Source: Deltaproteobacteria bacterium
GTDB lineage: Bacteria > Desulfobacterota > Desulfobacteria > Desulfobacterales > Desulfatirhabdiaceae
DNA: 64,000 bases
Assembly: GCA_016219185.1 (NCBI GenBank)
Contig: JACRBZ010000050.1
Span: forward strand, 62,001 to 126,000
Reading direction: 5' to 3'
This document shows positions 19,189 to 28,231 of this stretch, piece by piece. Position numbers and translations under genes: made by a program. The stretch's first letter is position 1. Every line of letters begins with the position of its first letter. The notes beneath the pieces are model-generated. The model did no database searches, was not told the origin of the DNA, and saw only the letters and a list, made by a program, of their open reading frames with translations.

Positions 19189-20334
19189 TCAAGTATCCAG
19201 TATATGATGATAGATATCCAATACCCGTTTTGCCGTACTTTCCCAGGAAAACAGCGCTGCCTGAATCATGGCTTTCCGCTTAAGCTGCTCTCTCAGTAGG
19301 GGGGTTTCAATCAGTTGAGACATCGCAAGACAGATATCTTCCTCTTTTAGAGGATCTATCAATATCCCGGAATCCCCAACGACCTCGGGTATAGAGGTGT
19401 TATTTGATGCAATCACCGATGCACCCAAGCTCAAGGCCTCTAAAACCGGCAGACCGAACCCCTCATACAGCGATGGATAAATAAATGCAAAGCAATTGCT
19501 GTACAGCCAGGCGAGCTGGGCATCCGATACATATCCCGCCAGTTTCACGTGATCGCTCAGGCCCAGTTTGCCGATGAAATCTTCAAGATCGTCCTCCAGC
19601 CAGCCCTTTCCGCCAGCCAGAACCAGTGGATAACGATCAGCGGATTCTTTTTGAAATTCGGCGTAAGCCCTGAGAAGCCTCCGGATATTTTTACGCGGCT
19701 CCAGCGTCCCGACTCCAAGCCAGAACCGATTTGAAGCAAGCCCCAGTTTGCTTTGAATAGAAGCATCCCGTGGAGATCCATCCGTAAACCGACTGCCTTC
19801 GTACACAACCGCAATGCGATTTTCAGGGTAATGGGGAAATACCTTTAAAAATGTTTTTCGGGAATAGTCGGATGCCGCCGCAATATAATCCGCATAACAG
19901 GAAGCATCGAAGGCCCCGTTAAAACAAATCCACCGGTTTTCTTCGGTCGTGAATTCAGGATATTCCAGAAAATTCAGGTCATGAAGCGTATATATCAGTT
20001 TGGCGTTTTGGAATCCCTTTGGGCATGAAAAATTATTGGAATGCACAATATCAGGGTTGCCAAGCGCGTTTTCTTTGTCCGGGGTCATTTCTTCCCAGAA
20101 CTGTCTGGATTCGGCAGCACCAGAAGCAATCACCTTTCTGGTGAACCGTGGATGATGAATCGTTCGTGTCGATCTTTTTCCATCAGGATCCCAATAACTT
20201 GTTCCAAAGTTTGGAAATAAGATATAATCGTTCCGGGCATCGATCCGTGAAAGCGCCTGAATCAGGCTGTCAGCAAAATATCCGCACCCTGCTTTCGCCT
20301 GGCCGGTCTGGCTGATATCAAATCCAATCTTCAT
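19189..20334 (-). CDS. Glycosyltransferase family 4
   Basis: This encodes 381 residues, a standard GT-B retaining glycosyltransferase. The N-terminal domain has G-F-D-I-S (residues 3-7) and a G-Y-F-A-D loop. The C-terminal domain has V-G-T-L-E-P-R-K-N (about 211-219) and the nucleotide-sugar-binding E-G-F-G-L-P-V-L-E-A-L motif (about 293-303) with both glutamates of the E-x7-E signature. It should transfer a sugar from a nucleotide sugar to the growing glycan in the cytoplasm. Its start overlaps the stop of the upstream GT2 gene by four bases (translational coupling). Confidence 0.9.
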   Translation of the reverse strand: MKIGFDISQTGQAKAGCGYFADSLIQALSRIDARNDYILFPNFGTSYWDPDGKRSTRTIHHPRFTRKVIASGAAESRQFWEEMTPDKENALGNPDIVHSNNFSCPKGFQNAKLIYTLHDLNFLEYPEFTTEENRWICFNGAFDASCYADYIAAASDYSRKTFLKVFPHYPENRIAVVYEGSRFTDGSPRDASIQSKLGLASNRFWLGVGTLEPRKNIRRLLRAYAEFQKESADRYPLVLAGGKGWLEDDLEDFIGKLGLSDHVKLAGYVSDAQLAWLYSNCFAFIYPSLYEGFGLPVLEALSLGASVIASNNTSIPEVVGDSGILIDPLKEEDICLAMSQLIETPLLREQLKRKAMIQAALFSWESTAKRVLDIYHHILDT

Positions 20335-21230
20335 GATCTGACCGCAGTGGCATATTGTTTTATGGCGGCGGCTTCCCAGCCGGCCATTGTTTTCAAAGCG
20401 GTCATAGGAATTCGATACCGCCAGCGGAGAAACGCAATCAGGGAAGCCACAATCAACCGGTGAACGAAATGTAAATTTTTATCCGGGGTTTCCCGTGTAC
20501 AGCCTTTTTCTTCCACAATCACATGAGCATAATTGATGATCCAGCGATCCGGAACCACTCCCAGCGTTTTTCGAAGCATATCGTTGATTTCACGATGAAC
20601 CGCCCGGCGCGCCCCCAGTGTCTTATTCTCTTTATACATTCTGGAGCCGGCCAAGCAGCGGGATATCCGGTAAAAATCGCAGAATTTTCCCAGCCGAAGC
20701 CAGTACTCATAATCCATGCAATATGTTAAACCCGCATCGAGGACACCGGCCCGCGCCGCCAGTCGTCTGCGGAAAAAAACCGCCGGCTGGCACAAAAAAC
20801 AAACATCCTTCAGCCTTCCATAGTCCCAATCTTCAGTATAATAAGAATCCAGCACCGTATCCTGTTCGTCGATATGGACTGCATCACCATATACCACATC
20901 GACATCTGGATGTGTTTCAAAATAATTGACAACAGCTTCCACCGTACCGGGGTAATACACATCATCGGAATTCAGCCAGCCGATAATATCTCCGGTCGTG
21001 GATCGGATTCCTTTGTTTACGGCATCCGCCTGGCCATTGTCTTTTTCCGAAACAAACCTCAACCGGCGCGCATACCGGTTTGCGATATCGGGCGTAGCGT
21101 CTGTGCTGCCCCCGTCCATAATTACGTATTCCAGACCCGAAATGCCCTGACTCAGTACGCTTTGAATCGTTCTTTCGATATAGGCGCCCTGATTGAACGA
21201 GGGCGTAATCACTGAAACAGATAACCCCAT
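20331..21230 (-). CDS. Glycosyltransferase family 2
   Basis: This encodes 299 residues, a GT-A fold inverting transferase. It opens with V-S-V-I-T-P-S-F-N-Q-G, has M-D-G-G-S-T-D after the second strand, and the metal-binding D-D (W-L-N-S-D-D near residues 86-91). The central D-Y-E-Y-W-L-R-L segment is the usual acceptor-side ED-like motif of WcaA-type enzymes. It probably adds one sugar of the repeat unit. It overlaps the downstream GT4 start by four bases. Confidence 0.9.
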   Translation of the reverse strand: MGLSVSVITPSFNQGAYIERTIQSVLSQGISGLEYVIMDGGSTDATPDIANRYARRLRFVSEKDNGQADAVNKGIRSTTGDIIGWLNSDDVYYPGTVEAVVNYFETHPDVDVVYGDAVHIDEQDTVLDSYYTEDWDYGRLKDVCFLCQPAVFFRRRLAARAGVLDAGLTYCMDYEYWLRLGKFCDFYRISRCLAGSRMYKENKTLGARRAVHREINDMLRKTLGVVPDRWIINYAHVIVEEKGCTRETPDKNLHFVHRLIVASLIAFLRWRYRIPMTALKTMAGWEAAAIKQYATAVRS

Positions 21231-21258
21231 ATGATATCCTTTTCCAGATTCCAGGTCG

Positions 21259-21340
21259 TTACAACACCATAAAACGTTTCAGCGCTCCGGCCAACCCGCT
21301 GTCCTGCTGCGCCAGTCGCCGCAGGGCTTCAATCATCAGG
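21259..21340 (-). pseudogene. Vestigial coding tail between GT4 and GT2
   Basis: In the 110-bp gap after the GT4 stop, one minus-strand frame reads about 27 residues ending at TAA 21259-21261 with strongly coding-like composition (I-E-A-L-R-R-L-A-Q-Q then G-A-L-K-R-F-M-V-L). There is no start codon with a ribosome binding site. It may be the shifted end of the GT4 gene or the remains of a lost gene. Weak evidence. Confidence 0.25.
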
Positions 21341-22924
21341 TTAAGTCGGCCATATCACAATTTGATCCTGGTCTGATAGGACACACCGTTTGCACCGCAC
21401 CCCAAGATGGCGATGATCCTCCCCCATACTGGCTTTTGCCGGACAGAACGTCTGCTTTACCCCAAAAGACAAAAAACCGCCTTGCTCCGGTAATGGAATA
21501 CGGACAATAATTTCTTCGCCGCGAATGATTTTCCACTTTAGTTGTGTCCTGGATCCGCGCTTCATTTCAAGCATGGTCTGCAAATGAGGCGTCCAGGGCG
21601 GCAATTCAATGACCATCTCGATAAAGCGGCCTGCATTTCCGGATGCAAAGGCAACACTGAATTCCCTGCCTGTCCACAAATCGCCAAAAACCCCGCTGAT
21701 TTCATTTTTATACAGAGGATTGTTTTGCAATGTCAGATGAAAGGATGCAAGATATTGAGCCACCATATCTTCGCTTCGAAAAGATTGCAATCTCTTCCGA
21801 CCTTTTTTGATTAAATCTGACTGGAGCCGAGAATCTGAAAACAATGTTTCCATACTGCGCAACATGTCTTCGGGCTTTCGCGGATCAAAATACAACGCGG
21901 CATTTCCGGCGACTTCGGGCAGACTGGAAGCATTGCTGCACAAAACCGGTTTATTGAAATTCATCGCCTCCAGAACCGGAATGCCGAATCCTTCAAAAAG
22001 CGATGGGAATATCAAACAGGAACAACCTTCCCACACTGCGGAAAGTTCATTTTCCGATATATATCCTGGAAAATGCACATAAGGCGTCAGCCCCATCCGC
22101 CCGACGCAATCCTTCAACGCTTGCTGCCCGCCTGTCAGCGCACCCGTCAACACCAGATGTAGCGGCGGCTCCGGATGACGGGAAAGGTATATGCCGTAAG
22201 CGGTCAAAAGCATCCTGTGATTTTTGTGGGGCCAAAAATTGGCGGGATAAAACAGGTAGGGCTGCGCTGCGATTCCCAGGCGTTCGAGCAATGCGGTTTT
22301 TTCTTCACTGTCCAACCGTTTCAATCGAAGCTGAACGCAGTTCGGGATCACAAATGATCTTTCAAGCGGAATTGAAAGCGACTGCACAGCGGCCTGCCGC
22401 GTGTATTCGGAAACACATATAACGGCATCCGCTTTGCGCGCCACATCCTGCATAAACGCATTGCGGTGGAAATATTCATCAGGGGTGAAGAAGTGTGGAA
22501 ACTCCTGATACTGAAAATCATGAATAACGGAAACCACCGGAATCCCGGGCTCAGCAAATGTCGGCGCCGTAAACGGACAAAAGAGCAAATCCACGCCGCG
22601 ATCTCTGAGAGAATGGGATTGAAAGAAATTCTGCTGAAATCTTTTTGAAAAAAGCATCAGGTGTCGCATCAGGACTTTTGCAAGCCCTTCTTTCCTGACA
22701 AGGCTTTCAGTCCTGCGCTTTCTGTGAATGACACACAGCCGCTTCATGGCGGGCGCATCCAAAACCGCCAGTTCATCATGATTCCATGACGCCGTCAAAA
22801 TCAAAAAGCGATCTCCTTTGGCCATGGATTGAAATCCCTTCAGCAATTCCATAGCCAGCGGTTTTGCGCCGCCGTTATCTCCCCCCGGCACAACCGGCGT
22901 CAAATCAACAGCAATCAGGGCCAT
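21341..22924 (-). CDS. Glycosyltransferase family 4 with extra C-terminal beta module
   Basis: This encodes 527 residues. Residues 1-380 form a complete GT4 enzyme: V-D-L-T-P-V-V-P-G-G-D-N-G-G-A at the start, N-F-W-P-H-K-N-H-R (about 229-237) and E-G-F-G-I-P-V-L-E-A-M (about 313-323). The remaining 140 residues are not part of the transferase fold. They are beta-rich and contain D-H-R-H-L-G-V near the end, the same D-x-R-x-L pattern found in three neighbours. It starts eight bases after the GT9 gene ends. The role is sugar transfer in glycan assembly; the tail may bind carbohydrate or membrane partners. Confidence 0.85.
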   Translation of the reverse strand: MALIAVDLTPVVPGGDNGGAKPLAMELLKGFQSMAKGDRFLILTASWNHDELAVLDAPAMKRLCVIHRKRRTESLVRKEGLAKVLMRHLMLFSKRFQQNFFQSHSLRDRGVDLLFCPFTAPTFAEPGIPVVSVIHDFQYQEFPHFFTPDEYFHRNAFMQDVARKADAVICVSEYTRQAAVQSLSIPLERSFVIPNCVQLRLKRLDSEEKTALLERLGIAAQPYLFYPANFWPHKNHRMLLTAYGIYLSRHPEPPLHLVLTGALTGGQQALKDCVGRMGLTPYVHFPGYISENELSAVWEGCSCLIFPSLFEGFGIPVLEAMNFNKPVLCSNASSLPEVAGNAALYFDPRKPEDMLRSMETLFSDSRLQSDLIKKGRKRLQSFRSEDMVAQYLASFHLTLQNNPLYKNEISGVFGDLWTGREFSVAFASGNAGRFIEMVIELPPWTPHLQTMLEMKRGSRTQLKWKIIRGEEIIVRIPLPEQGGFLSFGVKQTFCPAKASMGEDHRHLGVRCKRCVLSDQDQIVIWPT

Positions 22925-22932
22925 TGGTTATC

Positions 22933-24612
22933 TCAACATGTAGGGTTATCATCCAGACGCCTGACGTGAATCAGCCGCATCCGACGAGCTTTTCGGACGA
23001 TGAACGTATTCTCCAAGGCATGGTACGCCTGTTCCGCCATATCCGTTTTCTGGTTCGCCTCTTTCAACCGGTCCTCAAGTTCATGAATCCATTCCATCCG
23101 CGCGTTTCTGTCCGCTTCGGATTCCTTCAGCCACCTCGTCAACTCTCCTATCTGCTCAAACCGTAATTGGCGGTCATTCTCGGATTCCCGCAATCTCTCC
23201 GTCAACTCCTGTATCTGCTCAAGCCGCAACTGACGGTCATTCTCGGATTCCCGCAACCGTTCCGTCAGCTCCCCTATCTGATTCTGCCTTTCCTGATCAA
23301 CTTCTTCAAGTCTTTTCTGAATACTGTTCATCGCCTCGAGCCGGTTGTTTCTGTCTGTTTCGGACTGCTTCAACCACTCCGTCAGTGAAGCAACCTGAAG
23401 ACGAAGATCCGATTGTTCGATACGTGCATCTTGAATTATTTTAGCGCACTGTCGAATGATTTCAATAGAAGTATCGGGGAATTCTTGAATATCGATTTCA
23501 CTACGTTCTTGAATTATACTGGAATCAATCCATTTTGAAAGGACACGGGTAATCTTCTCTACCGAAATCGAACGAATACAGGGAGCAGTTAAAAAATGAC
23601 ATATCCAGTTACAGCCGAAACAGGGCAATTTTTGAACGATTGCAATTGAACGGGAAGCTGCGGGTTTGAAACGCGGCCAAGTGCCACCTCCAAAAATGGC
23701 GGCAACCGGACGATTCAAAGCACCTGCCATATGCATGGCGCCAGTATCATTTCCAAAATAAAATTCACATTTATCCAACAAACTACAAAGCAGAGGAATA
23801 TCCCCATCATTTCCCAGCCACATCATGGGCCGGTAACCGTGCTTAACGGCTTGTTCCCGCACCTCTTCCAAAATCCATTGTTCATTCGAATGGCCAAGAA
23901 GACATACATCCAGATTTTTTTCATTTTTTAACCAGGCAACCACCTGGCCATATTTTTCCGCCGGCCATTTTTTTATGGACACATTGGACACACCGGCAGG
24001 ACAGCAGGCCACCCAGGATTTGTTCAGTAGCGCCCATTCACCGAGGATGATTTCAGCTTGTTTTTCCGCTTCACTGGACAATTTCAATTGAGGGATTTGA
24101 GAAGATATGGCTTGATGACATAAACCGGAAGCCAATAAAAGATTATTTTCCCATTCAGTCATATTCACTGAAATCTCAATTGATTCATTAAATACCGTTG
24201 CAATGTCAATTTGCAAATTTTTTTTGAGCAAATCAACGGTATATGCATCCAATGCAACATCTCCCATCGCGACTTTTCTGGCTTTTGGATACCAGGATGC
24301 CGTCACAATCTCCAACCAGGTTTTGTTAATGAGCGGCGCCACGATGATGCCGGGCTCTATTGCATCCAGGATGAGCCTAAGCTGTTTCATTTCATCGCCG
24401 CATTCAATCGGACTCATTTTATACGGATTGACATCAACCGTCAGCCATCGGATATCATCGGATATCATCGGCGCAATATCCAGATATCTTTTGCGGACCA
24501 ACATATAAATTTCACAATCGGGGTTACATCGTCGCAAAAGACGGAGCACTGGTTCAAACAATACAATATCCCCATAAGTATCGGGGCGGATAAAAAGGAA
24601 TCGTTCTGACAT
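22933..24612 (-). CDS. Heptosyltransferase-like glycosyltransferase (GT9) with coiled-coil tail
   Basis: This encodes 559 residues from ATG 24612, chosen because M-S-E-R-F-L-F-I-R-P-D-T-Y-G-D is the normal GT9 start and this ATG lies ten bases after the upstream stop; a longer frame would run far into that gene. The GT9 domain (1-370) has R-P-D-T-Y-G-D, and G-N-D-T-G-A-M-H-M-A-G-A-L-N (about 281-294), the conserved nucleotide-sugar site. Residues about 425-540 form a coiled coil built from 21-residue (three-heptad) repeats with L-T-E-R-L-R-E-S-E-N-D-R-Q. The end (R-K-A-R-R-M-R-L-I-H) is basic. Such coils on polysaccharide enzymes probably set chain length or bring partner enzymes together. 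Confidence 0.82.
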   Translation of the reverse strand: MSERFLFIRPDTYGDIVLFEPVLRLLRRCNPDCEIYMLVRKRYLDIAPMISDDIRWLTVDVNPYKMSPIECGDEMKQLRLILDAIEPGIIVAPLINKTWLEIVTASWYPKARKVAMGDVALDAYTVDLLKKNLQIDIATVFNESIEISVNMTEWENNLLLASGLCHQAISSQIPQLKLSSEAEKQAEIILGEWALLNKSWVACCPAGVSNVSIKKWPAEKYGQVVAWLKNEKNLDVCLLGHSNEQWILEEVREQAVKHGYRPMMWLGNDGDIPLLCSLLDKCEFYFGNDTGAMHMAGALNRPVAAIFGGGTWPRFKPAASRSIAIVQKLPCFGCNWICHFLTAPCIRSISVEKITRVLSKWIDSSIIQERSEIDIQEFPDTSIEIIRQCAKIIQDARIEQSDLRLQVASLTEWLKQSETDRNNRLEAMNSIQKRLEEVDQERQNQIGELTERLRESENDRQLRLEQIQELTERLRESENDRQLRFEQIGELTRWLKESEADRNARMEWIHELEDRLKEANQKTDMAEQAYHALENTFIVRKARRMRLIHVRRLDDNPTC

Positions 24613-24622
24613 GATTGGTGGC

Positions 24623-26911
24623 TTAATTGGAATCAACAGTAAAATTTTTAACGGAGAATGCCAGCGGTCTTGGATCTGCAGGCAAGGTAACAGGCGCTTT
24701 ATGGGAACAAAACGCCAGCACATGAACTCCTTTGGGTATATCAAAAACAAGCGGAGGTATTTTTTGAAATCCGGACCAGTCAACCTCAAGCGCCGTCATC
24801 TCTTGATCATTCAACGATATGCTTACCCTGTTATCAAAAGGAATGGAGGCAAGTTCAAATTCAATGCTGACAGTATTGTCTTTGATAGAGTTGATTTCAA
24901 TTGTCCCCAAATTATCACTCCAGCGCCAGCATCCGGAAACGTCTGACTCCTCATCGAACCAGCCGGATACAAACCGAACCGTGCAACACGCTTCCAAGGA
25001 TTGTTTTTGCAACACTGCCGCACCAACAACATACCGATGGTGAGGAGCGGATTGTTGATGCCATGATAGGAAGGCAGGGATGTCCTCGATATTCCAGTTG
25101 AGTTCGCGCAGATTTCCAAAAGCGGGATGCAGCCAGATGATGGTTTCAAATTCCCGCATTGTTAACGCCGTTCCATTCCACTCCGGAAAAGACATTCCCC
25201 TGTCAGGCTCGCAGATGTCATAGGAAATCGCAAGTGTGCCTCCTGGTTTCAAAACACGATCGATTTCATTGACAACTCTGGTCTTATCCGGCTGATGTTC
25301 GATGACGGAAAAGCTGGTCACCACATCCACGGAAGCATCCGCAAGCGGGAGATCTTCATCTGCGACAATACACCATTGAATATCCACCTGAAGCCTGTCT
25401 CTCAGTTTCTCCCAGACGGAAATCCATTTGGCGTCGGTTTCAATCAGGGTAACCCTCGCGCCCAACAAGGCAATCAACCACGGCATGGGAGATATTTCGC
25501 TGCCCAAATCCACCAGGTGTTTTCCCTGCCAGTTTATCCTGTACAGGGCATTGAACCATATCCAGGGATATTCCCACACCTTGGACCAATTGGTAAATAC
25601 CCGAAGCCCCCATTGGGTCGCCAGACCATTGATCATGGCCATGAACGCCCGAAAGCCTATGGACTCCAGTTCATCCACGGAAGCCAGCCTTGCTGAAGGA
25701 ACAAGGCCGAAACCATCGGTTGTCGTTGAAAGATACCGTGGCTGAACAGATGCCGTGGAAAGCTGTTTTATGAAACATCCATTGTTCATGGCCCTCAACT
25801 TCAGGTGCTTTTGCATCTGCAACAGATGCCCCCGCCAGAAATCCCGCCTTTCCAGGGCGTCTGCCACTTCACGACAGATCGTATCCGGATTTACCATAAC
25901 CATGTCGCCAACAGGATTCAATCCCAACTCTTCAATCAACACCGCCAGTTTCTGGCCCCTGGCAAAACTGACGGGAACCGTACCTGCGATCACGCTCTGA
26001 ATGGTAAAATGGTATCGCTGAGACAGGCTGACATCCACATGTGAGAGCAGTCCGATCATTTCATCCGGATGATAATAACGATTGGGGAGAAAAATTGCGG
26101 GCGCTTCCATCAAATCCATCACTGACAGGGCTGCCGAATGATCAAAATATTCTCCCTCGCGGACCTCATTACACATGAATGCAATCTGGGCATGATGACT
26201 TTCGACAATGCGATCCAGGGCAAGGGCAATATTTTTGTATAATGCAGTATTTTTCCCCCAGACTTCACTCACGACATTCACGCCAATGAGGGGCCTGTTG
26301 AAATCAACCCCCAGAAGTTTCCATTGAGATGCCGCCCAGGACCTGCAGTCTTTTTCCGGTTCATATAACCATGCCAGATCCGCTGCGATCGCAATTCGGT
26401 TCTCGGGAACCCCTAACGCCATCAAGGCATGACGGCAATTGGCGGAACGAACGCTCCAGGATTTAATCTGTAAAAAAGCATCCTGAAACATTTTTATGGC
26501 AGCAGGATCTTTCAGGTGATCCACCCCGATTCCAACGGCATGAACCGGAACCCTGCCATCATGGCAAAACAACAAGCGTTTTTTCAGTGCTCTTAGCGGC
26601 CAGTCCAATCCCACCAAATGCGAAACAGGCGTTCCTCCCACAAGCAGCACGGCCCGTGAAGACAGCGCATATTGCTCGCATTTCCTGTCATCCAACCAGG
26701 GAAGGTAATGATATTTTTCCGGAAACCAGGGTATTGCCGGGCTGTTTTCATCCCATACCTCTACGGAGCTTCCTTCACACGGTTGAATCAGCTTCAGAAA
26801 ACCCAGCATCATGAGTTCATCGCCGATATTTCCGGCGCCAAGCCCGGTAAACATCTGATGCGTCCGAATTTCAAGGGGGAACGGCATCTGCTCTGCGTGT
26901 GAAAAAGCCAT
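24623..26911 (-). CDS. Fusion: polysaccharide pyruvyltransferase-like domain, SAM methyltransferase, beta module
   Basis: This encodes 762 residues. Domain 1 (about 15-360) is of the WcaK/CsaB pyruvyltransferase type, with G-A-G-N-I-G-D-E-L-M-M (about 27-37) and S-Q-R-Y-H-F-T-I-Q (about 303-311); it would put a pyruvate ketal on a glycan sugar. Domain 2 (about 460-630) is a class I methyltransferase with V-D-L-G-S-E (a poor motif I lacking G-x-G), V-D-V-V-T-S-F-S-V-I-E-H and R-V-L-K-P-G-G. Domain 3 (about 660-762) is beta-rich and ends with A-D-P-R-P-L-A-F-S-V, as in three neighbours. The fusion of pyruvyl and methyl modification on one chain is unusual. It starts 18 bp after wzt. Confidence 0.8.
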   Translation of the reverse strand: MAFSHAEQMPFPLEIRTHQMFTGLGAGNIGDELMMLGFLKLIQPCEGSSVEVWDENSPAIPWFPEKYHYLPWLDDRKCEQYALSSRAVLLVGGTPVSHLVGLDWPLRALKKRLLFCHDGRVPVHAVGIGVDHLKDPAAIKMFQDAFLQIKSWSVRSANCRHALMALGVPENRIAIAADLAWLYEPEKDCRSWAASQWKLLGVDFNRPLIGVNVVSEVWGKNTALYKNIALALDRIVESHHAQIAFMCNEVREGEYFDHSAALSVMDLMEAPAIFLPNRYYHPDEMIGLLSHVDVSLSQRYHFTIQSVIAGTVPVSFARGQKLAVLIEELGLNPVGDMVMVNPDTICREVADALERRDFWRGHLLQMQKHLKLRAMNNGCFIKQLSTASVQPRYLSTTTDGFGLVPSARLASVDELESIGFRAFMAMINGLATQWGLRVFTNWSKVWEYPWIWFNALYRINWQGKHLVDLGSEISPMPWLIALLGARVTLIETDAKWISVWEKLRDRLQVDIQWCIVADEDLPLADASVDVVTSFSVIEHQPDKTRVVNEIDRVLKPGGTLAISYDICEPDRGMSFPEWNGTALTMREFETIIWLHPAFGNLRELNWNIEDIPAFLSWHQQSAPHHRYVVGAAVLQKQSLEACCTVRFVSGWFDEESDVSGCWRWSDNLGTIEINSIKDNTVSIEFELASIPFDNRVSISLNDQEMTALEVDWSGFQKIPPLVFDIPKGVHVLAFCSHKAPVTLPADPRPLAFSVKNFTVDSN

Positions 26912-26929
26912 AAGGAATCACAAACCCGG

Positions 26930-28231
26930 TTATGATACGTTGATCGACATGGGAAGCCTGGCCATGCCAAAAAAAGGAAATGCAGTGGACGGATCCGCGG
27001 ATACCACAATCGGCCCCAGCATTTCATGACGGTCATGAATAAACCCGTAATTGGCACCTTCCTGGCTGGGCTCGGACGCCCCAAGGCTGAAGGTGTATTC
27101 TCCGGGCTGAACCGAAAAAGTCAATTTCCAACTGACGATATATTCCTGATCCGGCGCCAGATCCGGAAGGCGGTGCCCCAGTTGGCGGGTTCCGGCGGCA
27201 AACACCAGATTGCCGAGTCTGTCGAAAAGATGAATGCCGACGCTGGGATCACAAATCGCTTCATTTGCCCGAATCAGCACATTAAACATCAGATCTTTCA
27301 TCATGCGCACCTCGAGCGTGTCTTCATGCCGCCCGTTTGTGATCCGGGCTGCGACGATTTCGAGCCCCCCATCGCCATGACGGGGATGGTGCGGCTGAAT
27401 AATGTTATGTTCCCGTATGCTGGACGACAAATCAGGATCATTGAACCGGATATGCGGCATGCCGGCACCGGAGATATTTTTTCGATCTGTTTCCTGACGG
27501 CTTCCGATTCTGCTGAAATATCTGCTGACGACTTCTTCCGGCGGGCCGACATGGTCCATTTCCCCGTTATTCAATAGCACGGCCCGATTGCAGATATTCA
27601 TCACCGCCGTGGTATCGTGAGAAACAAACAGGCAGGACACTCCTTTTGAAATGATTTCCCGGATCTTTGAAAAGCATTTTTGCTGAAAGAAAATATCGCC
27701 GACACTCAGGGCTTCATCCACAATCAGGATATCCGGCTCGATGCAAATTTGAACCGCAAATGCCAGCCGCACAAACATACCGCTGGAATACACTTTTACC
27801 GGCTGGTCGATAAAATGACCGATATCCGCGAATTCCGTAATTTCATCGAAACGGCTTTCCATCTCCGGATAGCTGAAGCCCATGATGGCGCCATTTAAAA
27901 AAACATTTTCACGGCCAGTGAATTCCGGATTGAATCCGCTTCCCAGCTCGAGAAGCGAGGCAATCCTTCCCTCAACCTTCACCTCGCCGGAGCTAGGCGT
28001 TAAAATCCCGCATATCAGTTGCAGCAGCGTGGATTTACCGGAGCCGTTCCTGCCGATAATCCCGACAGCCTCGCCTTTATATACATCAAAGGAAATATCG
28101 CGAAGCGCCCAGAAATCGCGATAATATTTTCTCCTGCGGAAAAAAGTCTGTTTCAGCCTGTCCTGTGGATTTTCATAGATATGATAGCATTTTCCGAGCT
28201 GGTGGATATGAATGACGGGTTCAGATAACAT
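26930..28231 (-). CDS. wzt: Wzt-type ABC transporter ATP-binding protein of O-polysaccharide export
   Basis: This encodes 433 residues from ATG 28231 (a TTG two codons upstream is less likely); the start overlaps the wzm stop. The ATPase domain (about 1-240) has Walker A G-R-N-G-S-G-K-S-T, the signature Y-S-S-G-M-F-V-R-L-A (the form typical of polysaccharide exporters) and Walker B I-L-I-V-D-E-A-L-S-V-G-D. The C-terminal domain (about 290-430) is beta-rich, like the Wzt carbohydrate-binding domain that recognises the capped non-reducing end of the chain. It drives export of the completed lipid-linked polysaccharide across the inner membrane with Wzm. Confidence 0.92.
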   Translation of the reverse strand: MLSEPVIHIHQLGKCYHIYENPQDRLKQTFFRRRKYYRDFWALRDISFDVYKGEAVGIIGRNGSGKSTLLQLICGILTPSSGEVKVEGRIASLLELGSGFNPEFTGRENVFLNGAIMGFSYPEMESRFDEITEFADIGHFIDQPVKVYSSGMFVRLAFAVQICIEPDILIVDEALSVGDIFFQQKCFSKIREIISKGVSCLFVSHDTTAVMNICNRAVLLNNGEMDHVGPPEEVVSRYFSRIGSRQETDRKNISGAGMPHIRFNDPDLSSSIREHNIIQPHHPRHGDGGLEIVAARITNGRHEDTLEVRMMKDLMFNVLIRANEAICDPSVGIHLFDRLGNLVFAAGTRQLGHRLPDLAPDQEYIVSWKLTFSVQPGEYTFSLGASEPSQEGANYGFIHDRHEMLGPIVVSADPSTAFPFFGMARLPMSINVS

